Assembly (NCBI GenBank): GCA_039566865.1
Contig: CM076947.1
Location: 2,487,501-2,551,500, forward strand
Source: Aurelia coerulea
Lineage: Eukaryota; Cnidaria; Scyphozoa; Semaeostomeae; Ulmaridae
Direction: 5' to 3'
Length of the DNA: 64,000 nucleotides
Both the position numbers and the translations under genes were made by a program. The notes below the pieces were generated by a model. That model saw nothing but the letters and a program-made list of their open reading frames with translations. It did no database searches and had not been told where the DNA came from. The first letter of the stretch is position 1. Every line of letters begins with the position of its first letter. Positions 46,981-60,290 of this stretch are shown here, in pieces.

Positions 46981-47287
46981 GAAAACATTGCCATTAGTCA
47001 ATAAATTATGTCCATTTCTATAGAAATGGATGCAAACCGAGGGGAGGGACGTCTATTGTTCCTTCATCTTAAAACCACTAAGGATCGGCCCCCCCCCTTC
47101 TGCCCTTTGACTAATTGACTTTGATCAATTTTCGAAAGTTGGTCTTCATATTCTGATCAGAAATGAAGAAATATAGTAGAGTGTAATAAACACGAGAGGC
47201 ATTGAAGGAGGATTGTGCATCAAAAGTTTAATATGACCAGACAGCGCAATAGCTTGATCCTTCTTTCACTTTTGCAACCATGAATAG

Positions 47288-47438
47288 AGGCCCGTAGGAA
47301 GCGGGGGGGCAGGGGGCTGAAGCCCCCCAATAATTTTGAAAGCAATGGTGCTACGTCACAATTATTAATCAGATGTATCGTTCTCTATTGTTTTAAGAAC
47401 AATTGCTCCCCCAATCAGAAGATGCTTCCTACGGCCCT
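47288..47438. mobile_element. Small MITE in the MULE 5' region (copy 2)
   Basis: As 26401-26553, with a shorter G-run. Confidence 0.74.
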
Positions 47439-47986
47439 GTGTAAGTGAAAAACAGATGGGGTGACAGGGGTTGACTTTGATCAGCAAGTGAAGATGAGTC
47501 AAAACTAATTAGGGCATTTCATGTGTAATTTGTTAGAAATGAGCACTCCAATTCTTTCAAACTCGAGCGGAATATAACTCATAGACAACATATTCTGAAT
47601 CTATTTTCACTTGTTTCCTATATCACATCACTAGCAAGGCACTTGAGTAATATCTATCTAAACATTGGAAAGGCATACAAAATCTTGTTTTGAATTGTCC
47701 AGGAGGGCACAGGCAGTGAACATGAAGATTGATATGGAACTTCTAAGAAACTCGTAAGGAACTGTGCGTATTCAAAATCTGATAACTTTAAGAAAGCTTC
47801 AGTACTGGCCAAAGTTCTTTGTTTCTTATAAAGAGATACTGTACGTGTAGGCCTCTAAACTGCAGGCCCCTTGCTAGATCTTCAAATAATAACAGATTTG
47901 TCAAAACTGTTGAAATATCCCAACTAGGAAGCCCATTTTGCAGAGTTTAAATAAAGAATTGTGGAGAAAAACCGGCTATCACTTAC

Positions 47987-48017
47987 TTGTCAATGTCGAA
48001 CGGTTCTTCTTGTCCAT
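47987..48017 (-). CDS. Start exon of the MULE gene (copy 2)
   Basis: The MDKKNRSTLT exon with its Kozak context and GTAAGT donor is unchanged. Confidence 0.64.
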
Positions 48018-48906
48018 CTTGCAACAACAGTCAACAGTCCAAACAGGAAAATGGTGGAAAAGGCGCCAACTTTGTAGAGTTTCGGTATTTGATATCGCCT
48101 CGTCATCGAAGCGAGGCATTCTGTTGTCTGGAAGCTTTATAATAAATAATAAACTTGAATTGAAAACAATGAATTGTTTGGGTTTGTCACTGGCTTGAAA
48201 CGATTGTTCTCTGTCAACGCGGAAGTGCCTCTTCTTTCAAATGTTGGACTTGCTGATTGTTCACTCAAATAGATCATAATAGATTGACGTAATACCAAAG
48301 TACCACAGGCTGTCCATAATCCTATCGACTCGATGGTTCGGATGGTTCTCAAGTTCAGGCAGACAGAATGGAAAGGAAAGAGACAATTTTCGATTTTCAG
48401 TCACTCCTTCCTTTGAATTAACGTTATCGTAGTAAAGCAATGTAAACAGTATTGATAAAGATTTCAATTCCTACAAAAACCAACTCAGCAGTGCCCCACC
48501 GAGTAGAGGAATTGTAAACGGGTCCGCCACCATTGTAATGCAAATTTCTGTGCAGTGATAATTAAAATATTAAACTTAGATCAAGGCACCTTGTTTATTT
48601 TTTCAAGGCCAAATCATCCAAGATAAACTAGATTTAGTAAAAGCAAATACAAGCAACAAAAGCATGAAACATCCATCAAAACAGTGGATTAATTAATCGT
48701 TTCAGCTCAAATTTTTACAGAAATTTCTCTTTTTAGCCGGGGAATTGCAAAATTGGTTATATCACATTCAAGAGTGCAGAAAGTGCTCATTTTGTGAACA
48801 ATAAGAATTCCAGAATCATCTGTTGTTTATGTGCTTTACTAAAAGCTAAATGTTTTTACAAAGAAACTGTATTTTGAAAGAAGCAGCAATTTGGCTACCA
48901 ACAGTA

Positions 48907-49872
48907 CCGGGTGTCCCAAAAAAAAGGTAACAGATTTGATGGGGACTAGCGATGAGAGGATAAGTCGAACCGATCCCAAATAAGTTTTGAAGTACTCTTC
49001 GATAGTTAACTTGAAGATTAATACCTCGTTTGTTGATATTGGTGCATCAAGAGTTGAAATATTAATCTCGAAAGCCAAAATTTGCGTCCATCTACAAACC
49101 AGAGCTTTTGGGTTCTGGCCTAAACTGCTAACACGCTTGTTAGGGGAATCTCCTCAGTCAAAGACGTTTTCAGACAAGGATCGGTCCTTTGGGTACCTGT
49201 TTGAAAAGAACGTAAAAAACTGAAAACTAACAAACAAATTAATGAATACAGTCACCAAGGAATATTTTTCTCCAGTCAAAATGCATTTACAAAAGTACCC
49301 CAAGCAAAGCACAAATGAGCATTTTTTATGTTCTCTTGGGCATATACGATTGCTTGTTTCGTAATAATTTCGTGAGAGATGATGCAAAAAACATTTCATT
49401 CAAGCAATGATGATTGCAACATAGTCTATGTGTTAAAACCTACGGGAATTATTTCGCTGATGAATAACTTTTCTCAGGCGGGTGTAATTTAAAGTTTTTG
49501 TAGAATCAAGAAACTGGTCTCTTCGGGGCTAAATTCTTTAATCTGATTGTAAAGTTCAGAGTCAGATTTCCACTAAAATGTGTTCCTAAGCACGAGGTTT
49601 CTTGTTTGTACTTGGCTATGATTGAGGAGATTCCACAACACAGCGAGTTAACAGCTTAGGCCAAACCCCAAAAGCTCTGGTTTGGAGTACGAGGCAAAAT
49701 TGGACATTCAAGATTAATATTTCAACTCGTGATGCACCAATATCAACAAATAAAGCATCAATCTTCAAGTTAACTATCTAAGAGTACTTCAAAACTTATC
49801 AGGGATTGATTCGACTTAAATTCTTATCGCTAGCCCCAATCAAATCTGTTACCTTTTTTTTGGGACACCCGG
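48907..49872. mobile_element. Mariner-type MITE (copy 3)
   Basis: Same termini and TA flanks as at 3478. Confidence 0.85.
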
Positions 49873-50496
49873 TAGAAAATATGTAAAGCCTTATATTCTT
49901 GAGTGAAAATGAATTGTTGCAGCTAGGGGATACTGATATATACAATGGGATACTGATATATATAGTACATTCTGCAAGCTTGCATCCATTTTGAACTCCC
50001 AAGACAAAAAAGAAAGATCAATCTTCAAGTATGAACTGAGTAAAACTCAACTTTGTGGTTGGCATTTTCTACTATAATGCGTTAATGTTTCTTATTTTAT
50101 TTAGATCTTGGAAAGCAAGGTACTCGGATCTACAGTATGTACAGTAGGTTAATCTTCCAATGTTATTACTGCAAAAAAATTCAAAGGTCTGAAAAGTACA
50201 ACTTCTTCAATGTCCTGCATGCAAAGAAAATGCTCAAAATTCTCTTTCCTGACTCATTTTGCTTGCAAAGCGATACTACATATTATAATAACTAAATCTT
50301 TCACAAAACCGTTCCTGACTGTTCGTAATGAATAATATGATATCAGCCATCATTAATACAAAAAAAATCAATTTTGTGGGTAATCAAGAGGCATTCCTTT
50401 ATGTTTATGCCATTTTTGCAGCAAGGCAGGGCACCGGGGCTGCGAAGCAATGGAATCTAAGCTTGATTTACAAGTACATTTGTTCTTTTGTTGCAG

Positions 50497-50681
50497 AGGT
50501 ACCTGTCACAGAAGAAGAGCTGCAACAAGTTGCTGAGCTATCCATAATGCTGGACATACCAGACGATTTCCTTGATGTGCCGTGCAGAGCAGAATGCCAA
50601 AGGGTGCTTCCATTCAATGATATTGAACCCAAAGACGTGAAACAAGCCTACTTGTACATTAACACGAATGTTAAGCTCTGA
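50497..50681 (+). pseudogene. Orphan last exon of integrase-core gene (copy 3)
   Basis: Same exon as 5067-5251 with an intact acceptor, but no upstream exons in this copy. Confidence 0.75.
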
Positions 50682-50994
50682 TATCATCATATCATTCATA
50701 AAAACTTATTAATCTTAACCCAGAAATGGTTTACTTCTTGTTATTTCATCTCTTTTCTGAAAAAGCTATTTAAGCAGTCCTCAGTGAAAGATGTGAGCTT
50801 GAGGAATTCAAAATCAAATCTTTTCAAAAGTTGGGCGTACAGTATATTGAGAAGACCAAGCAACTAGAAACTAAACGTTTCATCAGAGTTCAATTCAAAC
50901 AAAACATAGCGTGCTAACTAAACTCTTGTCAAACTTTCAATGGATAACCTTGGAAGAAAACCTTCCTAACGGTTTTTCCATCATAGGGAGTGAA

Positions 50995-52115
50995 CTAAAC
51001 TGAAGGTGATAGTCCCAACAGGTTGCAATATTCAGTGCACTTGTGCGATTCCAAAAAGTTTCCTATTGCTTTGAATGAAAGATTTCCAGTTGTGAAGAGT
51101 AAGTCATCTCCTCCTTTGATGTTTTGAGAGGCAATTTCAGGGTCAAACATCCAAAAGCCGCAGCCTTGCATATCCATCACCATCAGCTTGTGAGAAGAGC
51201 ATTCATATGAAAAATGGGCAAGACTTTCAGCTTTTGACCTTATTTCATTCTCTTGCCCACAAATTACACCAGCATTATTGATGTGTTTTGTGAAGTCTCC
51301 TTCAATGAACTCCTCCACTGTAACAGATGCATCTTTATACTCTCCCAAATAAAGCTTTTTGTATTTCAGTGTTTCACCGTACAACATTAATTTGTTATTT
51401 TTTATCAATTTTTCTTCAAGGTTGGGAGCAAAGTTTCTTGCCAACATATGCATTTGAACCACTTTCTTTGAATGTTGAACAATTGTTTGGTTTGTGCTCT
51501 CTATCATCTATTTGGCTCCTGGCAGGTAAGTCTTAACAACCCATTCCTGATTTTTGTTTCCAAATACAGAAGAGATACTTCTTGCTTTGTATGCTACTCT
51601 AAATCCACCAGTTCCTAGTGGTTCTTTCTCTACTTGAAATGCAACTGAAATTGGCGTTTTGCACCATGTCTATGTTGAACATGTAAAGGGTAATTGGCTC
51701 AGTTGAGTCACCAATTACCATGCCAAGTTTCAACATATCCAAAATTGACAGGCTTTTGGGCACAGCCTTGCTGGGACTGACAACTTGCTTGTGATCTGGA
51801 CATTTTTGTGCTGATGAACTCTTCGTTTGAAAATCCCGTCTCTTCTTTTTTAAAAGCAGGAGGAAGCAGCAGAATCTCATCAATAGCATCATCAGGCTCA
51901 TCAGAATCTCCTGTTCCCACGCACGCGTCGATAAATCGGATATGTATGACTTTGAGGTCTGGTATTTGATCTGCTGATTTGCAAGATGGCCCTTGCTCTC
52001 CAGCAAGAATGTCACATACTGCACCCTGTTCAGGTTTGAAATGCTTTTTGCACGCGGCCTTGTCAGTACAGTTGGAAAGTGCCCAAATTGTGTTGATTCC
52101 AGTCTTACGATACAA
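50995..52115 (-). pseudogene. Alpha-kinase, broken (copy 3)
   Basis: The TAG at 51508-51510 divides the lobes as in the other copies. One substitution in the C-lobe block (FAPNLEE for FAPKLEE). Confidence 0.8.
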
Positions 52116-53260
52116 AATGAATGGCAGAAACGCATGGGAATTAACTATAGCTTGAAAGCTACATGTGAGAAATGTGACTCTAAGTTTTGCATTTCAGCCT
52201 CAAACTACTACATGGACAATAAGAGGGGAAAGTCTGGAAGACAAATCTCGGAGAACAATCTTCGCTCAGAGAACCATCTTTGCATTCAGAGAAATTGGAT
52301 GTGGCCATCAAGCTATGGCTAACTTCTGCAAAGTAATGAATTTGCCTTGACTTTATGCTGCAGCATGCCACAAATTAAATAATTCTCTCTATGATGCATA
52401 TGAGCATGCTGCTGCAGAGAGTTTGAAAGCATCTGCCAAAGAAATTCATAGGGAAGTGAAAAATTGGCCAATGATGCAGACATTGCCTTGACAAAATGCT
52501 CTCTTGATGGAAGCTGGCAGAAAAGAGGTCATTCATCATTGAATGGTGTGGTCACTGCAATAGTTGATGGAAAGTGTTTTGATCATGTGGTGCTGTCCAA
52601 GCACTGCAAAGGGTGTAAAAAGTGGAAGGCAAGAGAGGGCTCAACAGAATATGAGAACTGGTTCATAGAACATCAATGCCAAGCAAATCATGGTAAATCT
52701 TCTGGAGCCATGGAGTCAGTGGGAGCTATGGACATGTTTTCAAGATCAATCGAGCAGCACTCAATGATATATAAAGACTACATAGGAGATGGGGACTCGT
52801 CTTTATTCAAAGAGGTTGCATTTTCCGATCCATACAAATCTTTTGGAATTAAGCCGAGTAAGCTGGAATGCATTGGACATCTCCAAAAGAGGCTTGGACA
52901 CATCTACGGAATTTGCGCAATGAGTACAAGACAAAGAAGCTTTCACTGTCTGGTAGGGGAAACTGATATGCATAGTAAATAGCATGCAGACTTATTTTGG
53001 CATGACAATTCGGCAGAATAAAGGACAGTTGTATCCTATGAAGAAAGCAGTTGGTGCAGTTTTATAGCATTGCACATCATTTGAAGATGAAAGCTACCAA
53101 CATCGCTTTTGTCCTGTTGGTAAAGATAGCTGGTGCAAATGGCAAAGATGTAATGATAGTAACTCTTCCAATAACAGGCAGGAGAGTAACAAGAATACAA
53201 TTCTTTGCAATTGCAGGGATTGTCATGTTTTACAATTTGACATTATGATTCATCATTGTT
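51993..53260 (+). pseudogene. Mutator-like transposase, degenerate (copy 3)
   Basis: Same motifs and lesions as copies 1 and 2. Confidence 0.85.
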
Positions 53261-53421
53261 AATGCAGCAGATCTGGTTTGACCTGGGGCAATTTTGAAGT
53301 TTGCTGATTTTTAACTCTACAACCATACTGCAAAATATATCAAAATTTAATCTAATTATTGCAGATTTGAAGAAAAATAATTGTTAAATAATGAGTATAA
53401 AACAGTTTCCAGTACAATTTT

Positions 53422-53453
53422 TCTAATCTGTTGGGTTTTTTTGGGACGCCCGG
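53422..53453. mobile_element. Solo mariner-type terminus (copy 3)
   Basis: As at 7992-8023. The 22-bp tandem repeat follows at about 53519-53606. Confidence 0.55.
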
Positions 53454-53685
53454 TATACTTACTTGTTTTGATATCCTATTGATGTAAGCTTCATTTGGCC
53501 TGGTAATTATCAAATTCTGGTCGCAAATGTTTCAACTGGGATCCGCAAATGTTTCAATTGGGATCCGCAAATGTTGCTACTGGGATCCGCAAATGTTTCT
53601 ACAGCCACTGCTGGGATCGATCATCAATTAGGCAGGGTGATCACAAGAATTTTCAATAACAAATTCGTTATATTTGAATGGTCTG

Positions 53686-53751
53686 CGGTTTTCTTGTCCG
53701 CGTTTTAGATTTTTACCAGTGTGAAATTCTAAAACGCGGACAAGAAAACCG
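53686..53751. repeat. Hairpin A (copy 3)
   Basis: Same stem and loop as 8253-8318. Confidence 0.88.
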
Positions 53752-54057
53752 CGGACAAGTTTGTGACTTGTCTAAAAATCCTGAATGGCTGTGATGATAA
53801 AGCTAGTTAACCAATCGAAAAAGGAAACATGATTGAGAACTGACTGAAGAAATGTATTTTTTCGATTCCCTCCGCTGGTTTCACTTCGCGTACATAGGCC
53901 CATTCTTCCAAACGGCCACCCCTACCTGCATGCAATCTCTACGAAGGGTTGCAACAGATTTAAGAACAGTATTTGTGGAATGCGAGAGGAATTGCGCAAA
54001 GAGACAACGTTTTCTTCGGAGAAAAACAGAAAATTTAGGTAACGAACGTTCAAATTA

Positions 54058-54920
54058 GGCCTAGGTTAAACGTCGCTCTTCTCATGCGCCGAACCTAATA
54101 GGTGAATTAGGCTCATGAGAAGAGCGACGTTTAACTTGATTAAGTTCGGCAAATTTAATTAGGTGCAGCAGAATGTACTTGGAGCGACTGGTCCTGTCGC
54201 ATTATGCGACTCTGGAACGACTTCAAGTTAGACGTCGCTCTTCTCATGCGCCGAACTTAATGCATAAATTATTCCTCATAATTTGTCGTTTTAAAGCGAG
54301 GCGGAGCATGCGTATATCTTCGAATAACGGGAATTTGCCGGAAGTGACTAAAAGGGCATTGATGTTCTTGATTCTGTTGTGACTGAGACAGAATATTGGG
54401 GATTGTTTCTAATCTTCAATCGAGCGAAACAAAAACAGAACTTTCAGATAATAGTATAGCTTGATTTCCGCATGATGGATACAAACTCAACTCTGAACGC
54501 AGACGTTTGACATTGCAAAAGTGGCACATCCCCGGCTATCTACTAAGTATAACTTATGACTGAGATGTTGTTGATTATTCTTCGTTTTACACGATAAAAC
54601 ACTGTAAGATTATGTCCATGACAGAGTTTAAACATTATTTTGCTTGCCAAGAGTTCGTTGTGTTTTGCTTTCTCAAAATTCGTTGCGTCAGTTTTTTCAA
54701 CATGCTTTTGTTCGTTGTTACTTTGAGAACAAAAGCTGAAGGACCTGTACTAATGATTTTGTTGCTAGGCTACAAAGGATATCAGAAATTCAATTGTCTT
54801 TATATTAGGAGCGACACATTAGGAGCGACGTATAATTCAGTGTCGCTCTACCGTCGCTCTGCAGTCGCTCCTAATTGTATTAGGTTCGGCGCATGAGAAG
54901 AGCGACGTTTAACCTAGGCC
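54058..54920. mobile_element. Harbinger-type non-autonomous insertion, 863 bp
   Basis: The ends GGCCTAGGTTAAACGTCGCT and its inverse continue for about 43 bp. They are flanked by TTA at 54055-54057 and 54921-54923; copies 1 and 2 show the empty site CAAATTAATTATAC with a single TTA. A 3-bp TWA duplication fits PIF/Harbinger. Inside, the GTCGCTCTTCTCATG word recurs near 54112 (inverse) and 54234 (direct), and shorter TCGCTC/GAGCGA words recur elsewhere. No transposase is seen; small open frames inside are unrecognised. Confidence 0.9.
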
Positions 54921-54952
54921 TTAATTATACTTGAATGATCCGCAAAATTGTT

Positions 54953-54997
54953 GTCCGCGTTTTAGATTTTACCGGCGTGAAAGTCTAAAACGCGGAC
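54953..54997. repeat. Hairpin B (copy 3)
   Basis: As 8654-8698, now 33 bp right of the 863-bp insertion. Confidence 0.87.
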
Positions 54998-55614
54998 GAG
55001 AAAACCGCGGAGTATTGTTCTCGTTTGGTCCGCGTGTCCGCGTTGTCCGCGGTTTAGACCTGGCCGTTTCTTGTCTGGCTTTCTTGCATGTTTTAGTCCT
55101 GTTTCTTAATTCTTTGTTTTTTGGTCCCTTAATTTTTGCGGTGTTTGTTTCCTCGTTTCATGTTTCTTTGTTTCATGTGTGTTCCATTTCCTTGTTTCTT
55201 GCATTTTCTGTTTCTTAGCTGTTTGTTGTGGTTGCCCTCATTCTGATTTTCGCTTGTTAGGCCTCAGCCTCGTTGATTTCCCTGGCGAAGTGATCACTGC
55301 CTTCTCAAGGATTTGAGAACTACGACTACAGTGTGACTATTTTTCTCAATCAGTGAATTGTTATCAGAATTGAAAATTGAAAAGTGAAAAATGAATTGAA
55401 AAAAAACCCCACACTGTCATAGTTTCAAATGTGCATTGTGTGGGGTTTTTCGATTCGCTTTGCAGTAAAAATTTTTCGAGAAATATACACTCAAAAAGGT
55501 TTGAAATGCGAAGCTATGTCAAGAAATACGACATTGGGGATAATAAAAATTGAACACACATTCATGATTGGATTTACTCATGCATGTAGGATAGAAAATT
55601 ATTTAGGTCCACGA

Positions 55615-55663
55615 GGTCCGCGCTTTAGGATTTGCCCCTATGCAAAATCCTAAAACGCGGACC
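55615..55663. repeat. Hairpin C (copy 3)
   Basis: As 9316-9364. Confidence 0.87.
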
Positions 55664-55878
55664 TTTTTTCGCGAACTTTTTTATTGTATGTTTATCAGGC
55701 CCCAATCTTTCAGGAGAGGAAAAGCCAACGTGTCTTTTGCCATTTCTTTTCACATTATCGTGCTCTAGTCGTAATTCTCAGCTCTCGTGAAATTGGACTT
55801 CGATCTCATTTCACACATGGTGTTATTGATTTCCGAGGGGTGATAAGCTTAGGCCCGCTTTTAGGCCTAATGAGGAAG

Positions 55879-56289
55879 CCCGGGGGGGTACTCATATATT
55901 TTTCAGTACGGGGACGTGCCGCCGAACAGGGTATCATTTTCAGGATTCCTACTCCGGGACAGGGTATGGTCGGCTCCATGACAGGGTCCATATTTTGTAT
56001 AATTGACTACGTATCGTCGTTGTAAGCCATTTGCACTCCGCGAATATGATTTAAATCGTTTGGATGGCAACATTTCCGCATTTTCTGATAGATTTCTATC
56101 AAATTTTTATCAAATTCCCAGGGCAGGCTACAATTTTGTATGAAGAAACCCAAGAATAGGGTATTGTTTTTAAAGTTTTACTCCGGGACAGGGTATCATT
56201 TTCGGGAATTTTACTCCGGGACAGGGTGCCTTTTCAGATTTTCCAGCGGCCCGTCCCCGTATTTTCGTAAATCAAGTACCCCCCCCGGG
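55879..56289. mobile_element. C/G-run MITE (copy 3)
   Basis: Same ends and flanking TGAGGAAG. An internal ATCACTTTTGT present in copies 1 and 2 is missing near 55967. Confidence 0.88.
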
Positions 56290-56598
56290 TGAGGAAGTCA
56301 TATCAAACTCATGGCTATTGCGAGAAACGGGTTTTACTTGGAGATGATTCGGATTGCATCACTACGAATATGCCACGTATACAAGTAAAGAAATGAATCA
56401 GGATATCGTTGGTGTTGATATTTCATTTACTAGCTTCGTCCAAGATTTTTCAGACCCTAACTGGCGACGAGAGACTTGCACATACTGGGAGTGAAATGTG
56501 ATTAGTACAGATCTTTTTCATCTCGGCAAGAAACAACATCGTGATGAATTTGCAAATCAGCGTTGGAAGCAGGAACTAAAACAAAAAAAGGTCCGCGA

Positions 56599-56647
56599 GG
56601 TCCGTGCTTTAGGATTTGCCCCTATGCAAAATCCTAAAATGCGGACC
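56599..56647. repeat. Hairpin D (copy 3)
   Basis: As 10312-10360, with the same 9-bp repeat number as copy 1 downstream. Confidence 0.86.
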
Positions 56648-56766
56648 TTTTTTCGCGGACCATTTTACCTCCTTGGTCTTGGTCTGCGAGGTCCGCGTGG
56701 TCCGCGTGGTCCGTGAGGTCCGCGTTATAGACCTGGCCGATAATATTCTTAACATTTGAATGATTC

Positions 56767-57405
56767 TGAGCCTGAATATTCTTATAAACAATATTCTTAT
56801 AAAAAAGAGTGTATGCCAGGTAACCATTAGATATTTCTTTGGCTGCTATCAATTGTTGGCGCTCAAACATTGCATCCTTTTGTCTCTTTGTTACTTCTTG
56901 GAGTACATCTGGTCAGCTGGGATACCCATCTTTGGGTGCTGTGGACAAAGATCAGAAAATATCTTTTTTCACAGTCTCACTGTCTTTCCAAAAGAAGAAC
57001 TTCACATAGACAGATATGCCTTGGCCCTTTCCTGTCATTAGATTGATGCTTTCCTTTGCTGTGTGCTTGCTCAATCATTTCTGAAACTTGATCAGCTTCA
57101 ATTTTAAGGATTCTTGCGATAACTTCTACAAGAATTCACTCTGTTTGGTCCCATGTTTTGTGGGGTACCTCTTTAATTCCCTTACAAATTAGGGTTGAGC
57201 GCATTGAGTGATTAATTTGGTCATCCAGAGTGGCACTTAGATTAGACTTCTTTAAGCTGAATAGGGCATTTGCCAAATCTGGCTTCTGCCTCTGGGCTAT
57301 TTCAGTGGTTTTTTGCATGTCCAGCTTGATTTCCGTAAATTTACTGTGCATCTCTCTAAGGATGTCATCCTTTTGTTCATTCAACAGAGACTGCTGTTGA
57401 ATCAT
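56767..57405 (-). pseudogene. LINE ORF1-like remnant (copy 3)
   Basis: The peptide block is identical to copies 1 and 2. Confidence 0.6.
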
Positions 57406-57476
57406 GGCCTGAAAAAATTATGAACGAGGAAGAAGAGTTCTACTACCATAAGGAATATTACATTCGATTTTGTGAT

Positions 57477-57760
57477 AAGCAATAAGTCGAGAGAGCAGAG
57501 CAGACAAAAGAATTGAGAAAAGGAGGAAAGAAGCAGAATCCAACAAAGTTACACCGGAGTGCCAGGAAGGAAATTTGTCTACATCAACGAGCCTTGATTC
57601 ATTAGAACAGTCATCTTTTCGCAGATCAGCACGATTGTTCGAAAGGATTGAAACCCGGGAGATTATCGAACAAAGACCATCAAAAAACGCTAGAAGCAAG
57701 CATGTTCTTTCGGAGCAGTGTATTATATGCAAGAAGAAATATGTCTATGTTACTGATATG
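57477..57760 (+). pseudogene. Zinc-finger-like gene 1, first exon only (copy 3)
   Basis: The GTAGGT donor is intact, unlike copy 2, but the acceptor and later exons are deleted. One base differs (CGATTG for CGACTG), which is silent. Confidence 0.6.
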
Positions 57761-58065
57761 GTAGGTACGCAACTTTGTGAGACACTGTTGTTGTCAAGAT
57801 AGTCAGTATTTGGGGCTATTAACAAGCAGAGAATAAGTACATGATGGTTGACAGTATTAGAAAAGTTTCTATTTTGTAATTCAATTTAACTTTTCAAGGG
57901 AGAATATCAATCTGCTCTTAAATTGAGACACATTTTCAAGGTATTGGGCATAAAATCTTATCACATCTCCATATCACACAATAATGCATTCATGTTTCCG
58001 TTCTCCAGATCCTTAGCAAATAAATATCCTACATTTTTTGTGAGCTTCAAATAAAGCATATCTTT

Positions 58066-58229
58066 ATGGCGCGCCAAACCGGCCAAAAACATTTAATTTG
58101 TTGACAGCAATGTATGATAAGTTGTCGATCATGTATTGATTTTTGTTGACGGATTTTACATTTTTGCAGACACATTTTACATTTTTGCAGATACAGTTTA
58201 CATTTTTGCAGATACACTTTGTAGTTTTG
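58066..58229. mobile_element. Left remnant of the foldback element (copy 3)
   Basis: Same remnant and same TTTG breakpoint as copy 2. Confidence 0.85.
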
Positions 58230-60290
58230 AGACTCATAACTGCAGAGCAAGCCAAGTGCAATCCATCTCTAGTTCAGGTTGGAATGAAAATATGCACTAA
58301 CTGTAGAAAACAGCTACAAAGACCGCAATGTATGGTCGACGAGCAACCACTCGAGAATCAGCACTCAGAAGAGGAGGATAACTTTGTTCCACCTGAAATC
58401 GAATTTGAAAACTTAAATGAAACTTTAGGGCTAATTGGGGAAAGCCCTTTGAGTCAACAAAAGGTAAAGTCAAGATCTCGCTACCTTCCTCAAATTAAAG
58501 GGGCCCATTAGCCATGTACGAAGAACGCTGGTACAGAACAAAGTTTAAAATAGCTTAGGGTAAATGCTTCCAAATAGCCATTGCAGACAGAAAAGAGCAC
58601 ATGGTGACCTTCAGATGGGAGCAATGAGCTTCTTTGAAGCTGTGGCAATTCCGATACTTTTCTTGTTTCATATTTCTATTCTATACTGGAGGGGGCAGTC
58701 CTTCAGCACACAAGGACTAGTTTTTAAGGGGTCCTCACATCCCTTGTTCGACCTAAAAGGAAAACATGTGGATTGATGCTTGTACAGCGGCACAGAGTCA
58801 ACTCGAGTCAACTGTAATATTTGCCCCAAGGAAGTAAAATTTCAAAACAGACGTTCATTTACCCCATCAAGTTATTGATTGATGCCTGACGCGAACAGTC
58901 CCGTGTCAGGTTTCAAATGCAGTTACAGCATCTGCGATCTACAATAAACCTTTTTGATATTCTAGAAAAATCTGAATCTACAACATTTTTTATAGATTTT
59001 CTAGAATTTTGGAATGTGTACGATAGTGAAGCTCTAACCCAACTCAGCCTGCAAGTATCTTCGAGGTCGAACGCGGCGACCCCTGCGGTGGCACATAAAA
59101 GTAATGTAGCCATTGTGGGATTTGCCTTTGAAGCAGAAGTCCGGGTACCAATGAAGATATTTATTTCCAGTATCCAAAATTGTTGAATTGAAAATCTGCC
59201 AACACTTTGGTAAATAGAGCAACATGCAATATGGTTAATGGGCTCATTTGTGGTCGAATTGGACATGAATCGACTGCGTCACAACGTTTCTTCTAGAATT
59301 TTCGTTGATCACATGACATCGAAAATAATTAGTGCAAATGGTTTGTTTTCCTGCCAAAAAATTCTCAGCAAATGCAGTGATCTGATGGTGCGGAGGCGCA
59401 GCAACAACACAGCTGTTGGCAACTGATTGCATTCTTGGCATTCTTAGCTGGTTCGCGGACAGTTAGTTAGTTAGTGCGTTACACCACCTCACTCCTATAT
59501 GTACTCGTTTTACTTCAACAATAAAAGAAAGAAAGTGCAAGACGCCCTTGAAAGAAAGTTTGATGCTGCATGTGGCTCCTCTCCGTCATTGAGTATGGAT
59601 GTTTCTTCAGATGAGGAAGATGGAATGCCAGCAGAAATTGTGCAAAAGCTAATTGCAAAGTTCCACAGCACTGAGAGTAGAAGCGAAAAGATAACTGTTT
59701 TGATTATTTTTGCGCAAACATGGAGTCGAAGGAAAATGATGTCCAAATTTGCCTGCTCTCAAAGAATGGCTACACAAGCAAAGCATTTATCATTTGAGAA
59801 AGGCATACTTGCTACCCCAAATCCAAAAACTGGAAAAAAGTTGCCTGAGAATGTTTCAGTGGCTGTAGAAAACTTCTATCGGCAAGATGATATCAGCAGA
59901 GTCATGCCTGGAAAAAAGGATTGTCTAAGCATTTCTCGAGACGGCAAGAAGACGCAATTTCAAAAAAGACTAGTGTTAGGAAATCTTAAAGAAATTTATG
60001 AAACGTTCAAATCACAACATCCATCCATGAAGATAAGCTTCTCAAAATTTGCAATGGTAAGACCAAAAGAATGTGTTTTAGCTGGAGCAAGTGGCACTCA
60101 TTCTGTTTGCGTGTGTACTACCCATAACAACGTAAAATTGATGATGAATGGATCCATGATGGCATCTGTGACAGCTAGTACAAGCCATTATGTACAGCGC
60201 GTCGCCCAAGAAGAAAACAATGGGAGACTTGATGTACGTACACACGAACCTGCGCAGACGCATAAACAGGGACTCTGCTATATTTGCTAA
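58230..60290 (+). pseudogene. Gene 2, 5'-truncated (copy 3)
   Basis: It has lost the start codon through the shared deletion, but the second exon is fully open to 60290 as in copy 1 (CGA kept where copy 2 has TGA). Confidence 0.68.

Larger units (their letters stand above)
38552..48525 (-). mobile_element. 10-kb Mutator-like element (copy 2)
   Basis: Complete, with terminal repeats at 38552-39009 and about 48062-48525. It is about 90 bp shorter than in copy 1, mainly through loss of one 87-bp coding repeat. The protease frame and transposase blocks are preserved. Confidence 0.88.
27652..48536. repeat. Tandem unit, copy 2 (20,885 bp)
   Basis: It has the same start and end as copy 1. It shares with copy 3 a 3,568-bp deficit at 36480-36484. 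Private changes include TGA at 37981, a lost splice donor at 36015, one 87-bp repeat fewer and one 9-bp repeat fewer. It is the most changed of the three. Confidence 0.95.
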
